Assembly (NCBI GenBank): GCA_051252005.1 | Contig: JBPOEZ010000002.1 | Location: forward strand, 62,001 to 126,000 | DNA length: 64,000 nt | Reading direction: 5' to 3' | Source of the DNA: JACOMS01 sp051252005 | Lineage (GTDB): Bacteria > Pseudomonadota > Alphaproteobacteria > Caulobacterales > Maricaulaceae | Shown: positions 28,400 through 36,900 of the stretch, piece by piece | Position numbering within the stretch: position 1 is the first letter of the stretch | Layout of the letters: each line of letters begins with the position of its first letter | Notes under the pieces: model-generated | The model's input: the letters and a program-made list of their open reading frames with translations, nothing else | Told to the model about the DNA's origin: nothing | Database searches by the model: none | Program-made: the position numbers and the translations under genes

Positions 28400-28756
28400 C
28401 TAATGCAACTGGACAGCTTGAATGAGATCTTTTGGCTTCACAGGGTTTTGCAGAACTGTGACGCGGTTTCCTGGAAAATAGTCAGAGGGTAACACCTCAG
28501 CAGTGTAAGACGTTGTAAGAACGATATTAGGCCCGCTCGGGCTGAACATCAAATCATTGAGAAGCTTAAACCCTCGCGGGGCTTCCGCTAATAAGTGTAT
28601 AATAACAATGTCAGAACGATCCATTTTCGGAAAGGTCGAAGAGGCCATGTCATCAGAGAGCATCATCACATCAAAGTCATGGCTTTCTAAAAGGCATTTA
28701 GTAGAATCCGCTATGCAGGCATTCTCATCAAAAACAAATATTTTAGCGATGTACAT
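28400..28756 (-). CDS. fixT: FixT-like single-domain degenerate receiver
   Basis: From ATG 28756 the product is 118 residues with a response-regulator fold but no output domain. Where phospho-Asp should stand at the end of strand 3 it has His54 (DIVIIHLL), and the switch Lys remains in NPVKP. Cys14 and Cys21 lie in the first helix. In Caulobacter and Sinorhizobium, FixT is a small receiver that inhibits the FixL kinase and is induced by FixK; location between fixK and fixJ behind a perfect FNR/FixK box supports the same role. The start is not certain: no strong RBS is seen, and an upstream TTG inside the box is unlikely. Confidence 0.75.
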   Translation of the reverse strand: MYIAKIFVFDENACIADSTKCLLESHDFDVMMLSDDMASSTFPKMDRSDIVIIHLLAEAPRGFKLLNDLMFSPSGPNIVLTTSYTAEVLPSDYFPGNRVTVLQNPVKPKDLIQAVQLH

Positions 28757-28820
28757 AATGGAGCAATCACCGAGCATCAAAGTTACGATGGTGATATTAG
28801 GAGGAGACAGAAATATCAAA

Positions 28821-28834
28821 TTGATGCGCGTCAA
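28821..28834 (-). promoter_or_regulatory. FNR/FixK box upstream of the fixT-like gene
   Basis: TTGAT-GCGC-GTCAA (minus strand TTGACGCGCATCAA) matches the FNR/FixK consensus fully in both half-sites. It lies between the fixJ stop and the fixT-like ATG, 65 bp from the latter, so FixK should induce the antikinase as negative feedback. Confidence 0.8.
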
Positions 28835-28857
28835 AATTACGCGCCTTCACAGTCAGC

Positions 28858-29460
28858 TCAAGGCCTAATTGATAGTTCTATTTTTACAAGATCAGAAACT
28901 GACTTTACGTCAAGCTTGCTCATAAGATGAGCGCGGTGAGTTTCTATAGTTCTAACCGACAACCCAAGCTGTCTGGCGATAACTTTGTTCGCCATCCCGT
29001 CAACTAGCCTCTCCATAACCTCTCTTTCTCGAGGGGTAAGCTTGTGCAAAGCTTGAGTAAGCGATTCACGTTCTTTCGCCGCTAAAATTTCAGACTTTAT
29101 TCTCGATTGAGCCTCATAAATTTTCGGCAAAAGCTGATCATCTCCGAAGGGTTTTTCAAGAAAATCTATTGCCCCCAGCTTAACCGCTTTTACAGCTGTC
29201 GCGATATCAGCATGGCCACTCATCATTATAATTTTAAGAGCTGAGTTTTTCTTCATGGCATCTTTTAAGACTCCAATACCATCTTTACCGGGCATCCGGA
29301 TGTCCAACAAAATCGGCGACCGAATAGCGGACAAGTCTTGCCGCAAAAAAGGCATTCCCGACTCGTATATTATCGGCACAATATTATGGCTTTTCAGCAA
29401 AAAATAGAGACTATCTCGAAGAGCTTCGTCATCATCAATTATATGAACTTTACCAACCAC
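28858..29460 (-). CDS. fixJ: Two-component response regulator FixJ
   Basis: The product from GTG 29460 is 200 residues: receiver domain with the DDD acid pocket (9-11), phospho-Asp53 (SPILLDIRMPG) and Lys in FLEKPFGD, then a LuxR/NarL-type HTH (LTPREREVMERLVDGMANKVIARQLGLS, split here by domain). GTG 29460 is chosen because AAGGAT lies at the right distance and the length equals known FixJ. It begins 5 bp after the fixL stop. FixJ phosphorylated by FixL activates fixK. Confidence 0.92.
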   Translation of the reverse strand: MVGKVHIIDDDEALRDSLYFLLKSHNIVPIIYESGMPFLRQDLSAIRSPILLDIRMPGKDGIGVLKDAMKKNSALKIIMMSGHADIATAVKAVKLGAIDFLEKPFGDDQLLPKIYEAQSRIKSEILAAKERESLTQALHKLTPREREVMERLVDGMANKVIARQLGLSVRTIETHRAHLMSKLDVKSVSDLVKIELSIRP

Positions 29461-29465
29461 CGATA

Positions 29466-30575
29466 CTATCCTTGTGCAGGCAATGTGAAATAGAACGCCG
29501 AACCGCCAGCTTCGTTTTGTTCGCCCCAAAGGCGGCCATCATGACTTGCTATGATAGATTGGCTAATCGACAACCCGACACCAAGGCCATCTTTTTTATC
29601 AGATGAGAACGGTTCAAAAAGCATCTTTAAACGCGCGTCAGAAATGCCCGCGCCAGTATCTATAACCCCAATAAGAAGTGTGTTTCGTTCTGGGAGGCTA
29701 GCGCTAATCCTTAAAGTTTTTTCTGGCGAATGCTCCATCGCCTCGCAAGCGTTGCGAATCAAATTGACGAGGACTTGTTGTATTTGAACATCGCTCATGA
29801 GGATGTCAGGTAAGTCTTTTTCAAACTCATATTTTATTGTGACCCCAAGAGCTTTGAAACTCAACACGCTCAGTTCAACGGATGTTTTTATAACCAAGAG
29901 AACATCCGCTTTCTCTTTTTCAACATCACCAGTCTGAATAAACCGCCTCAAGCGCGCAAGTGTTTTCGCCGCGCGGTCGACCTGTTCAGAAGATTTAGAC
30001 ATCATCTGATTGATAGCCTCCCTGTCGACATCTTTCCCTGTATTCAAAGTTGCTTTCGCAGCTTGCACATAATTCATAATGGCCGCCAAGGGCTGATTTA
30101 ATTCATGTGCGATCGCCGTGCCCATTTGATTCATGGCCGCCACGCGAGAGAGATGGAAATACTCTTGCTGTATACGGTTATGCTCGGCATCCCTCGCGGC
30201 CTTTTCGGTTAGATCGCGAATAATACCAACATACCCACCCTCGCCTCCGCCTTTATTCTCACCGACTGATAGATACATTGGGAAAATGTCTCCATTTTTT
30301 CGTTTCCCGCTAACTTCTCGCCCAATACCTATGATTTTTGCTTCGCCGCTGTGTTGGTAATCGGTAATATATTGGTCATGATCTTGGCGGTAATTATCCG
30401 GCATAAGCATCTTAACATTTTGGCCCTGTACCTCGGAGTGCTTATAGCCAAATATGGTTTCGCAGGCTGTATTATAACGTTGTATCAAACCTGTCTTGTC
30501 AATCGTAATGACGCCGTCCACCATGGTCTCGAGAATAGCATCTAGGGCCGGGTTTTTTGGTGCGATCATGGTCAT
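29466..30575 (-). CDS. fixL: Oxygen-sensing heme-PAS histidine kinase FixL
   Basis: The 369-residue kinase has one PAS domain (about 8-125) with the FixL heme signature: proximal His66 in RQDHDQYI and Arg86 in IIGIGREV, spaced 20 apart exactly as His200 and Arg220 of Bradyrhizobium FixL. The phosphoacceptor is His157 (AHELNQPL), and N, G1 and G2 boxes follow (NLIRNACEAM, DTGAGIS, GLGVGLSIS). It has no N-terminal membrane segment, so it is a soluble FixL as in Bradyrhizobium. Low oxygen should switch on FixJ, FixK and the cbb3 operon. Confidence 0.94.
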   Translation of the reverse strand: MTMIAPKNPALDAILETMVDGVITIDKTGLIQRYNTACETIFGYKHSEVQGQNVKMLMPDNYRQDHDQYITDYQHSGEAKIIGIGREVSGKRKNGDIFPMYLSVGENKGGGEGGYVGIIRDLTEKAARDAEHNRIQQEYFHLSRVAAMNQMGTAIAHELNQPLAAIMNYVQAAKATLNTGKDVDREAINQMMSKSSEQVDRAAKTLARLRRFIQTGDVEKEKADVLLVIKTSVELSVLSFKALGVTIKYEFEKDLPDILMSDVQIQQVLVNLIRNACEAMEHSPEKTLRISASLPERNTLLIGVIDTGAGISDARLKMLFEPFSSDKKDGLGVGLSISQSIIASHDGRLWGEQNEAGGSAFYFTLPAQG

Positions 30576-30727
30576 AGAGCTAAACTAACCGCATAAAAAG
30601 GCGGGAGCAACAAATAGAGTTAGATCCACCACAGCACGCATGCCTACCCCCTTTGTCCTTGCCGTCACAATTTTGTTTTGTTCTCAGCCTATACAAGCTA
30701 GGAAGGGAAAACATTTCGGGGTGATCC

Positions 30728-31870
30728 GTGAAAATATTGGTTGTGACAGATGCGTGGGAGCCGCAGATGAACGGTGTCGTACGTACACTGTCCAAAACGG
30801 TTGGAGAACTGCGCAAGGCTGGACACACTGTAGAGGTTATTGCCCCGTCTGACGGCTACTGGACCATGCCTCTCCCGACATACCCCGATATAAAACTCGC
30901 GCCGTTTGCTAAATCCGACATGGAACGGCGTATTGTTCATTTTGGCCCTGAAGCCATTCATATCGCGACAGAAGGCCCGCTAGGCCTAGCAGCACGTAGC
31001 CTGTGCCTCAAATGGGCAATGCCGTTCACAACGAGTTATCACACAAAATTTCCAGAATATACAAAGGCACGCTTCCCGTTTATCCCTCTTTCCATTCCCT
31101 ATAATTATGTACGAGGATTTCATAATAGCGGCGGGACAACTATGGTCACGACACCGTCTATGGTTGAGTTTTTAGATGCGCGAGGATTTACAAACCTAGA
31201 GCCATGGGCGCGCGGAGTTGATTTGGAGCTCTTTCACCCCGGACAGCGCAACAACCCGAAAGACATTTATGAGGGCCTGCCTCGCCCAGTTTTTGTCAAT
31301 GTCGGGCGCGTTGCCGTTGAGAAGAATATTGAAGCCTTTTTGGCGCTTGATTTACCAGGAAGCCAAGTTGTTGTCGGCGACGGCCCGCAAATGGAGCAGC
31401 TTAAACGCAAATACCCGAACGCGCATTTTGTCGGCCCCAAATTCGGCGAGGACCTCGCACGCCATTTCGCAGACGCCGACGTCTTCGTCTTCCCAAGCAA
31501 AACCGATACGTTCGGCCTCGTGATTATCGAATCTATGGCGACGGGCACGCCTGTTGCCGCCTACCCTGTGACGGGCCCCATTGATATTGTGCCGGGGAGC
31601 GGCGGAGGTGTTTTGGATGAGGACCTCAAAGCCGCCTGTCTGGCCTGTCTTGACCTAAACCGCGATGACGCGGCGACCCACGCTAAAAATTATTCATGGA
31701 AAGCCGTATCAGAAACATTCTTCAAGCTTTTAACCCCAGAATATGCCCCGCAAGCCCGCAGGCGCTGGCGTCGAACCCGACGACTCGCAAAAATTGCCAG
31801 TAGCCCCTATCACCTATTTAAAAAACTGCTGCGGAAATTGTGGCGTTTTCTCCGAGGTAAATCAGTTTAA
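30728..31870 (+). CDS. Family 4 glycosyltransferase
   Basis: A GT-B enzyme of 380 residues starting at GTG 30728 (GGGGTGATCC ahead). The N-terminal half has WEPQMNGVVRT and the conserved SYHTKFPEY segment; the C-terminal half has the E-x7-E nucleotide-sugar motif (SKTDTFGLVIIESMATG). The ending is very basic (RRRWRRTRR), which suits a peripheral membrane enzyme. Similar proteins transfer mannose, glucuronate or sulfoquinovose to diacylglycerol lipids, so a glycolipid synthase is possible; the acceptor cannot be read. It diverges from fixL and overlaps the end of the converging DUF4177 gene by 4 bp. Confidence 0.85.
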   Translation: MKILVVTDAWEPQMNGVVRTLSKTVGELRKAGHTVEVIAPSDGYWTMPLPTYPDIKLAPFAKSDMERRIVHFGPEAIHIATEGPLGLAARSLCLKWAMPFTTSYHTKFPEYTKARFPFIPLSIPYNYVRGFHNSGGTTMVTTPSMVEFLDARGFTNLEPWARGVDLELFHPGQRNNPKDIYEGLPRPVFVNVGRVAVEKNIEAFLALDLPGSQVVVGDGPQMEQLKRKYPNAHFVGPKFGEDLARHFADADVFVFPSKTDTFGLVIIESMATGTPVAAYPVTGPIDIVPGSGGGVLDEDLKAACLACLDLNRDDAATHAKNYSWKAVSETFFKLLTPEYAPQARRRWRRTRRLAKIASSPYHLFKKLLRKLWRFLRGKSV

Positions 31871-32049
31871 AGTGACTTTTTGAGAAAACCCCAAATGTGC
31901 GCCGTGTCATATGTGGTACTCACAAGTTGCCAGCCCTCTAGACCTAAACGATTCAGTGTATCTTGCATCTGCTCTGCCTTTTTATCCGCCGCCGAAAATC
32001 TGGATGCCTTTAAATTCACGGTTTTGTATTGCCATTTCTGTCCTTGCAC
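31867..32049 (-). CDS. DUF4177-like small protein
   Basis: A 60-residue protein with the DUF4177 pattern: WQYKTVNL at the start, then LNRLGLEGWQLVSTTYD. Function unknown. It is the last gene of the SPFH / ribbon-helix-helix / DUF4177 operon, 3 bp after the RHH gene. Confidence 0.8.
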   Translation of the reverse strand: MQGQKWQYKTVNLKASRFSAADKKAEQMQDTLNRLGLEGWQLVSTTYDTAHIWGFLKKSL

Positions 32050-32052
32050 AAT

Positions 32053-32241
32053 CTACTCCTGTTGATCAGTTTCTATAGGACTAGCTTTCGTCTCTTTCAG
32101 CCGTCCACTTTTACGCAATGCCCCGCGGAGAACATATTCGATCTGTGCGTTGACAGAGCGTAGCTCGTCATCAGACCACCGCTTCATCGCATCCAGCACA
32201 TCCGGATGGATACGCAAAGGGTATGATTTTTTCGCAGGCAA
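32053..32241 (-). CDS. Arc-type ribbon-helix-helix DNA-binding protein
   Basis: A 62-residue protein with a ribbon strand (SYPLRIHPDVLDAMKRWS) and two helices (DELRSVNAQIEYVLRGALRK), the Arc/MetJ fold. Such proteins bind as dimers in tandem to short boxes about one turn apart. A tandem TGATATCA repeat of 11-bp period lies upstream of the operon's first gene (33149-33171) and may be its operator. It is between the SPFH and DUF4177 genes. Confidence 0.82.
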   Translation of the reverse strand: MPAKKSYPLRIHPDVLDAMKRWSDDELRSVNAQIEYVLRGALRKSGRLKETKASPIETDQQE

Positions 32242-32250
32242 ATCGGCGCT

Positions 32251-33123
32251 CTAATAGAGCGAACCGGTATTGACGACCGGCTGCGTGGCTCGGTCAGAAC
32301 ACAAAACGACAAGAAGATTGCTCACCATCGCCGCGCGACGCTCATCATCCAACTCAACCACACCTTTTGCAGACAGTTCAGACAAAGCCATTTCGACCAT
32401 TCCGACTGCGCCTTCGACAATTTTTTGCCGCGCTGCGATAATCGCGCCGGCTTGTTGCCGTTGCAGCATGGCTTGAGCGATCTCAGGCGCGTAGGCGAGA
32501 TGAGAAATTCGGGCTTCTATGACCTTGATCCCTGCTTGCGCAAGTCGGTCTTGAATTTCAGTTTTTAAACGTTCTGATATTTCAGCAGGATGCGAACGTA
32601 AGGATATCTGTCCATCTTCGTGTTGATCATAGGGGTAACTTGTCGCCATAGCGCGAATAGCGGCCTCGCTCTGAATTTGCACAAAGCTTTCATAGCTATC
32701 GACATTGAACACAGCCTCTGCCGAGTCAGAGACTTCCCAAACCACGATTGCGGCGATCTCAATTGGAGACCCGTCAAGCTCGTTGACCTTGAGGCGCCCA
32801 CTTTCAAAGTTGCGAACACGCAAGCTGACTTTCTTTTTTGCGTAGAAAGGATTGTTAAACCTCAAACCTGGCGTTCTTACCGTCCCAATATACTTTCCGA
32901 ATAGTGACAGGACAGCGGATTGGTTGGGCTCTACTTTGTACAGTCCCGTTAGGGCAATGACAGTCGCTACAAATAATATGATGCCGCTAAGAATATACAC
33001 ACCAAAGCCCGACTCCAAACCTGTAATAAACAAGTACACGGACAGAGCTGCCGTAACTGCAAAGATCAGCAGTAGCGGAATTCCGCTTATGGATTTAACG
33101 TTACGTTCGCGAATATCACTCAT
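32251..33123 (-). CDS. SPFH/Band-7 domain membrane protein
   Basis: The 290-residue protein has two N-terminal membrane helices (about 13-33, 38-60) and an SPFH domain (about 65-235; YKVEPNQSAVLSLFGKYIGTV, TPGLRFNNPF), ending in a short tail. These proteins form ring-like assemblies in membrane microdomains and often modulate proteases or fluidity; no partner protease is seen here. It is the first gene of the operon with the RHH protein. Confidence 0.87.
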   Translation of the reverse strand: MSDIRERNVKSISGIPLLLIFAVTAALSVYLFITGLESGFGVYILSGIILFVATVIALTGLYKVEPNQSAVLSLFGKYIGTVRTPGLRFNNPFYAKKKVSLRVRNFESGRLKVNELDGSPIEIAAIVVWEVSDSAEAVFNVDSYESFVQIQSEAAIRAMATSYPYDQHEDGQISLRSHPAEISERLKTEIQDRLAQAGIKVIEARISHLAYAPEIAQAMLQRQQAGAIIAARQKIVEGAVGMVEMALSELSAKGVVELDDERRAAMVSNLLVVLCSDRATQPVVNTGSLY

Positions 33124-33148
33124 GGCATACCTTTCACATTATGAGATG

Positions 33149-33171
33149 TTTTGATATCATTTTGATATCAT
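33149..33171 (-). promoter_or_regulatory. Tandem TGATATCA repeat, candidate RHH operator
   Basis: TTTTGATATCA is repeated exactly twice with an 11-bp period, giving two 8-bp palindromes TGATATCA. It lies 26 bp upstream of the SPFH start codon, in the expected promoter. Tandem 8-bp palindromes one helical turn apart are the classical binding mode of MetJ/Arc-like proteins, and one is encoded in this operon. Confidence 0.6.
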
Positions 33172-33193
33172 AATGTCAATGCTCGGCGACCGA

Positions 33194-34054
33194 TCAATAC
33201 GCACCGGCCTTTACAGGGCCCTCTCCCCGCACATAAGCATGACGAATACCTTCGGAGTTATAGGGCGTAGTGACGTTCCCCTTTGCGTCCACAGCGATCA
33301 CGCCGCCATACCCGCCAAGCGCTCCCATATCAGCAATCGCCGAACGCGCAGCCGTTGCAAGGTCTTCGCCAAGATATTTCATACGGGCGGAAATATCGGC
33401 TGCAACGGCAGCTTTAATGAAATACTCGCCCTGCCCTGTGCAAGACACAGCCAAATCAAGACTAGCCCAGCACCCCGCGCCAATAAGCGGACTATCGCCA
33501 ACGCGTCCTGCCATCTTTCCAAGTAGTCCGCCTGTAGACGTAGCCGCCGCTAAATGGCCATTAACGTCCAACGCAACCGCGCCGACCGTGCCCGTATCAA
33601 GCTGATCAGGCGTCGCCGTAATGCCCTGCACGAGGTAATGATTTTCCGGATTCGTTATACGTTCGCAATTTTGCGAAGCTGCGAAATGTTCCGCGCCGCT
33701 GCCGGCCAGCAAAAGGTGCGGCGTATCTTCTAAAACATGCCGCGCCACCCGCACTGGATGCCGGAATCCCTTCATCGCGCAAACTCCGCCTGCGCGGCGA
33801 GTCGCGCCGTCCATAATTGACGCGTCTAGTTCATACTCGCCAAGACTGTTCGGCCCTGTACCCCGCCCCGCAACAAAATGGCCACAATCCTCAAGCGCCG
33901 AGACACATTCCGTCACGACATCCAAAGCCCGCATGCCGGATAGGAGCTGCTCTTGACCAATTTTGGCTAACGCCTCTAAAAAGGCAATTTTCTCCGTCTG
34001 GTCTTTGCCGTGATAGCTTCCCGCGCCGCCGTGTAAGGCCAAACTAATGTTCAT
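33194..34054 (-). CDS. iaaA: Plant-type L-asparaginase / isoaspartyl peptidase
   Basis: An Ntn hydrolase precursor of 286 residues. It starts with the family signature HGGAG and has the autocleavage site GTVGAVALD, with nucleophile Thr156 exposed after cleavage, and STGGLLGKMAGRVGDSPLIGAG with the substrate residues. ATG 34054 is preferred because AGGAGAG lies just ahead. IaaA-type enzymes split beta-aspartyl dipeptides, including beta-Asp-Arg from cyanophycin. A cyanophycin operon lies at 44132-49579, so this enzyme probably completes that pathway. A second copy is at 35910. Confidence 0.9.
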   Translation of the reverse strand: MNISLALHGGAGSYHGKDQTEKIAFLEALAKIGQEQLLSGMRALDVVTECVSALEDCGHFVAGRGTGPNSLGEYELDASIMDGATRRAGGVCAMKGFRHPVRVARHVLEDTPHLLLAGSGAEHFAASQNCERITNPENHYLVQGITATPDQLDTGTVGAVALDVNGHLAAATSTGGLLGKMAGRVGDSPLIGAGCWASLDLAVSCTGQGEYFIKAAVAADISARMKYLGEDLATAARSAIADMGALGGYGGVIAVDAKGNVTTPYNSEGIRHAYVRGEGPVKAGAY

Positions 34055-34152
34055 AGATCTCTCCTGCGTCATAATATGTACCCTGTCATTATAGGTTGAG
34101 AACGGACGGGCATTAGATATGATGCGCGCAGATTAAATCATATGAGGATATT

Positions 34153-34938
34153 ATGAAACTCTCTTCTGAAATTGCAGCCGTAGTAACTGGCGGTGCATCC
34201 GGCCTTGGTGAAGCCACCGCCCGCGAACTCGCCAGTAAGGGCGTTCGCGTCGGCATTTTTGACATGAACACTGAACGTGGCCAAATGGTCGCCGACGATA
34301 TTGGCGGCATCTTCACCCAAGTTGATGTGTCCAATAACGACAGCGTCAATGAAGGCCTAGATTTTGTAAGGGCTGCCAATGGCCAAGAACGCATCATGAT
34401 AAATTGCGCCGGTATTGGCATGGGCATGAAAACAGCCTCTCGCAAACGCGATACTGGCGAAATTTTAGCGCATGACCCCAGCATCTTTATGAAGGTTATC
34501 AATATCAACCTCTTCGGCTCATTTCTTTGCGCGTCCAAATCAGCCGCCGGCATGATGAGCTTAGAGCCCACAGAACCGGACGGAGAGCGCGGCGTTATCA
34601 TCAACACTGCCTCTGTTGCCGCGCAGGACGGACAAATTGGACAAGTCGCCTACGCAGCCTCTAAGGGCGGCATTCTCGCTATGGCGCTGCCTATGGCCCG
34701 TGACTTGGCCCGCGAAGGCATTCGTGTAAACACGATCCTTCCTGGCTTCTTCGAAACACCAATTTATGAGCAAATGAAGGACGAAGTCAAAGAAAGCCTG
34801 CGTGCACACGTGCAGTTCCCCAACCGTTTTGGGACGCCAAAAGAGTATGGCGAGCTTGCAGCATTTATGTGTGAGCATACTTATCTCAATGCAGAATATA
34901 TCCGGACAGATGCCGGCGCAAGAATGCCGCCGCGCTAA
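34153..34938 (+). CDS. SDR-family 3-hydroxyacyl-CoA dehydrogenase-like oxidoreductase
   Basis: The 261-residue enzyme has the Rossmann motif TGGASGLG, NCAG, and the catalytic Ser-Tyr-Lys set (NTASVAAQ, YAASK). IFDMNTERG shows an acidic residue after strand 2, so NAD(H) is favoured. The overall pattern is near type-2 3-hydroxyacyl-CoA dehydrogenase (HSD17B10-like), suggesting short-chain or branched acyl-CoA oxidation. GAGGATATT is upstream of ATG. It is transcribed divergently from the first isoaspartyl peptidase and is followed by a clear terminator. Confidence 0.85.
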   Translation: MKLSSEIAAVVTGGASGLGEATARELASKGVRVGIFDMNTERGQMVADDIGGIFTQVDVSNNDSVNEGLDFVRAANGQERIMINCAGIGMGMKTASRKRDTGEILAHDPSIFMKVININLFGSFLCASKSAAGMMSLEPTEPDGERGVIINTASVAAQDGQIGQVAYAASKGGILAMALPMARDLAREGIRVNTILPGFFETPIYEQMKDEVKESLRAHVQFPNRFGTPKEYGELAAFMCEHTYLNAEYIRTDAGARMPPR

Positions 34939-34956
34939 TACTCGTCTCTAAAACAT

Positions 34957-34991
34957 AACCCGATCCGTCTTGTGGCGGATCAGGTTTTTTT
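34957..34991 (+). terminator. Rho-independent terminator after the SDR gene
   Basis: CCCGATCCG and CGGATCAGG form a stem around a TCTTGTGG loop, followed by seven T. On the minus strand it has less T, so it mainly ends the SDR transcript. Confidence 0.85.
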
Positions 34992-34996
34992 ATGTC

Positions 34997-35764
34997 TTAT
35001 TTTTCGGGGCGCGCTTTTGGGGCTTTGAGCTGCCGTTTCGTATTATGCCCTGCCACTTTCGGCTTTCCGCTGGGCGCCTCGCCGCGCATATAATTACGCT
35101 GCCAGCCTTGCTTGACAGTCTCGGCATCTTTCGCGGCCAAGCGGTCTAAAAACCCCTGACGGTTTTGATGCCATAATTCACAATCCGCCTTCAGTTCAGG
35201 ATCACTATTAAGTGTCCGTAAATCTGGTTGAATAGTATCCAGTCTATTATGCTCTATCAGAGTGATAAAACAAAAAGGCTCCCCCTTCTCGAATCTCACC
35301 GTGCCAGGCCGTGTCATCTTCCAGTTCATAGTAAAAGGAAAAGGCAGCCAGTCCGTTTCGACAAGACCAGTTAAAGGATAAATTCCGTCCTTAGGACGAT
35401 TAGGCGGCCCCATAACCCAAGTCGCCCATCCGGGCGGCGTACGGAACAGATAACCAGTATGAAAGGTCACAATGCCATGCAAAAAGTGACTTTGCGCAAG
35501 ACCTAAAACATACGCGTTTTTATCAGGCGATGAGACAACGACATCATCTTTACCCTGGCCGCCATTCCACGTTATATCCAGAGTGAACGGACACTTGATC
35601 TCCCAGCCTGTCGAGTTTGCCATCGTCAATGGCAGACAGCGGTAAGCATACCGGTCATTGGTTTCGTCCATCCATTGGCGGCGAGACTGCCCCGGTGTTA
35701 TTTTTGGCGGATCATCCCGCATTGCAAAAACATCAAAAAATGGGACGTTTTGGTCATCAGTCAT
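34997..35764 (-). CDS. DUF6065 family protein
   Basis: From ATG 35764 (GGAGAAAATT ahead) the product is 255 residues. It shows the pattern that I associate with DUF6065: aromatic, Pro- and Trp-rich beta segments such as GWEIKCPFTLDITWNGG and GPPNRPKDGIYPLTGLVETDW. No signal peptide, membrane helix or catalytic motif is seen and the function is unknown. The basic tail (AGHNTKRQLKAPKARPEK) is low-complexity. It converges with the SDR gene and diverges from the second isoaspartyl peptidase. Confidence 0.7.
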   Translation of the reverse strand: MTDDQNVPFFDVFAMRDDPPKITPGQSRRQWMDETNDRYAYRCLPLTMANSTGWEIKCPFTLDITWNGGQGKDDVVVSSPDKNAYVLGLAQSHFLHGIVTFHTGYLFRTPPGWATWVMGPPNRPKDGIYPLTGLVETDWLPFPFTMNWKMTRPGTVRFEKGEPFCFITLIEHNRLDTIQPDLRTLNSDPELKADCELWHQNRQGFLDRLAAKDAETVKQGWQRNYMRGEAPSGKPKVAGHNTKRQLKAPKARPEK

Positions 35765-35909
35765 AATTTTCTCCGTCCATGCCATCCTGCACGAGCGTGC
35801 TAAGCAAGTCATCAATGCAAGCCGGTAAATTATGAGTAAATTTCGCATTAGGCATGTTGAACTCGCTGTCTCATCTGGTATGAGAACCCAAGTTTCAACA
35901 GGCTCATTC

Positions 35910-36827
35910 ATGACATACGCTCTTATCATTCACGGCGGCGCCGGCGCGCAACCGGGGACCGATTATTCACAGCAAATATCCCATATGGATAGCTTAATCC
36001 GTAAGGGACAAGCACTTCTGGAAAACGGTACGTCTGCTCTTTGCGTCGTGGAAGCCATGGTCTCAGACATGGAACTCTCAGGACATTATGTTGCCGGAAA
36101 AGGGTCTGCGCCAAATATTGACGGCGTGATTGAACTGGATGCCAGCATTATGGACGGAGCAACACGCCGCGCCGGAGCCGTAGCCGCCATGCCCGCAGTA
36201 GAACATCCCGTCCAAGCGGCAAGAAAAGTCATGGAAGACGGAAAACACGTGATGCTCGCCGGTGAAAGCGCAAGACAGTTTGCTACCGCACAAGGTCTCA
36301 CAGCCATTGATGATCCAAACAGCTATTACACAGAGCATGAACGTCATGGCTCAAGCCAGTGTGACACCTATCACGGCACTGTCGGAGCCGTGGCATTAGA
36401 CATGCATGGAAACCTCGCAGCAGCGACGTCAACGGGAGGCATCTTTGGGAAAAGCGCAGGACGGATCGGCGACACACCTCTGATTGGCGCAGGAACGTGG
36501 GCCGATGACCAAGTCGCTATTTCGTGCACAGGATTAGGGGAAGCCTTTATCAGAACGTGCGCAGCGCATGATGTCGCAGCGCAAATACGGTATGGTGGTG
36601 AGCCTCTTGCAAATGCCGGCTGGAATACGCTTGATCAAGTGGCTCTTTGCGGCGGCGACGGAGGACTCATCGCGATTGATAAAGAGGCCAACATAATTAT
36701 GCCGTTTAACTCTGATGGTATGAAACGGGCGGCTGTATCGCATGAAATGCCCCCCATAGTTAAAGTTTTTGAAACAGAAATACGGTCAAAAAACGCATAC
36801 AGCGCAACCGGAGAACGGGAAATATAA
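35910..36827 (+). CDS. iaaA: Second plant-type L-asparaginase / isoaspartyl peptidase
   Basis: A 305-residue Ntn hydrolase paralogous to 33194-34054, with IHGGAG at the start, ELDASIMDGATRRAG, and the cleavage site HGTVGAVALD with nucleophile Thr157. ATG 35910 is chosen by alignment to the paralogue; the RBS is weak, so an upstream ATG near 35880 is possible. It has an insertion before the cleavage site (TEHERHGSSQCDTY) and a C-terminal tail of about 20 residues. The two copies may differ in side-chain preference; beta-Asp-Arg and beta-Asp-Lys are the cyanophycin-derived dipeptides. Confidence 0.9.
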   Translation: MTYALIIHGGAGAQPGTDYSQQISHMDSLIRKGQALLENGTSALCVVEAMVSDMELSGHYVAGKGSAPNIDGVIELDASIMDGATRRAGAVAAMPAVEHPVQAARKVMEDGKHVMLAGESARQFATAQGLTAIDDPNSYYTEHERHGSSQCDTYHGTVGAVALDMHGNLAAATSTGGIFGKSAGRIGDTPLIGAGTWADDQVAISCTGLGEAFIRTCAAHDVAAQIRYGGEPLANAGWNTLDQVALCGGDGGLIAIDKEANIIMPFNSDGMKRAAVSHEMPPIVKVFETEIRSKNAYSATGEREI

Positions 36828-36900
36828 CATAATTATGACCTTGTATTCATAGGCATAAATATCTATTTCTCGCGGCGAATAAAAGGAAGAAGACGGGGCG

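Noticed and set aside
28757..28834. Upstream start (TTG 28834) for the fixT-like gene
   Set aside because: It would place the start codon inside the FNR/FixK box and add 26 residues unlike any receiver; ATG 28756 begins the first strand of the fold.
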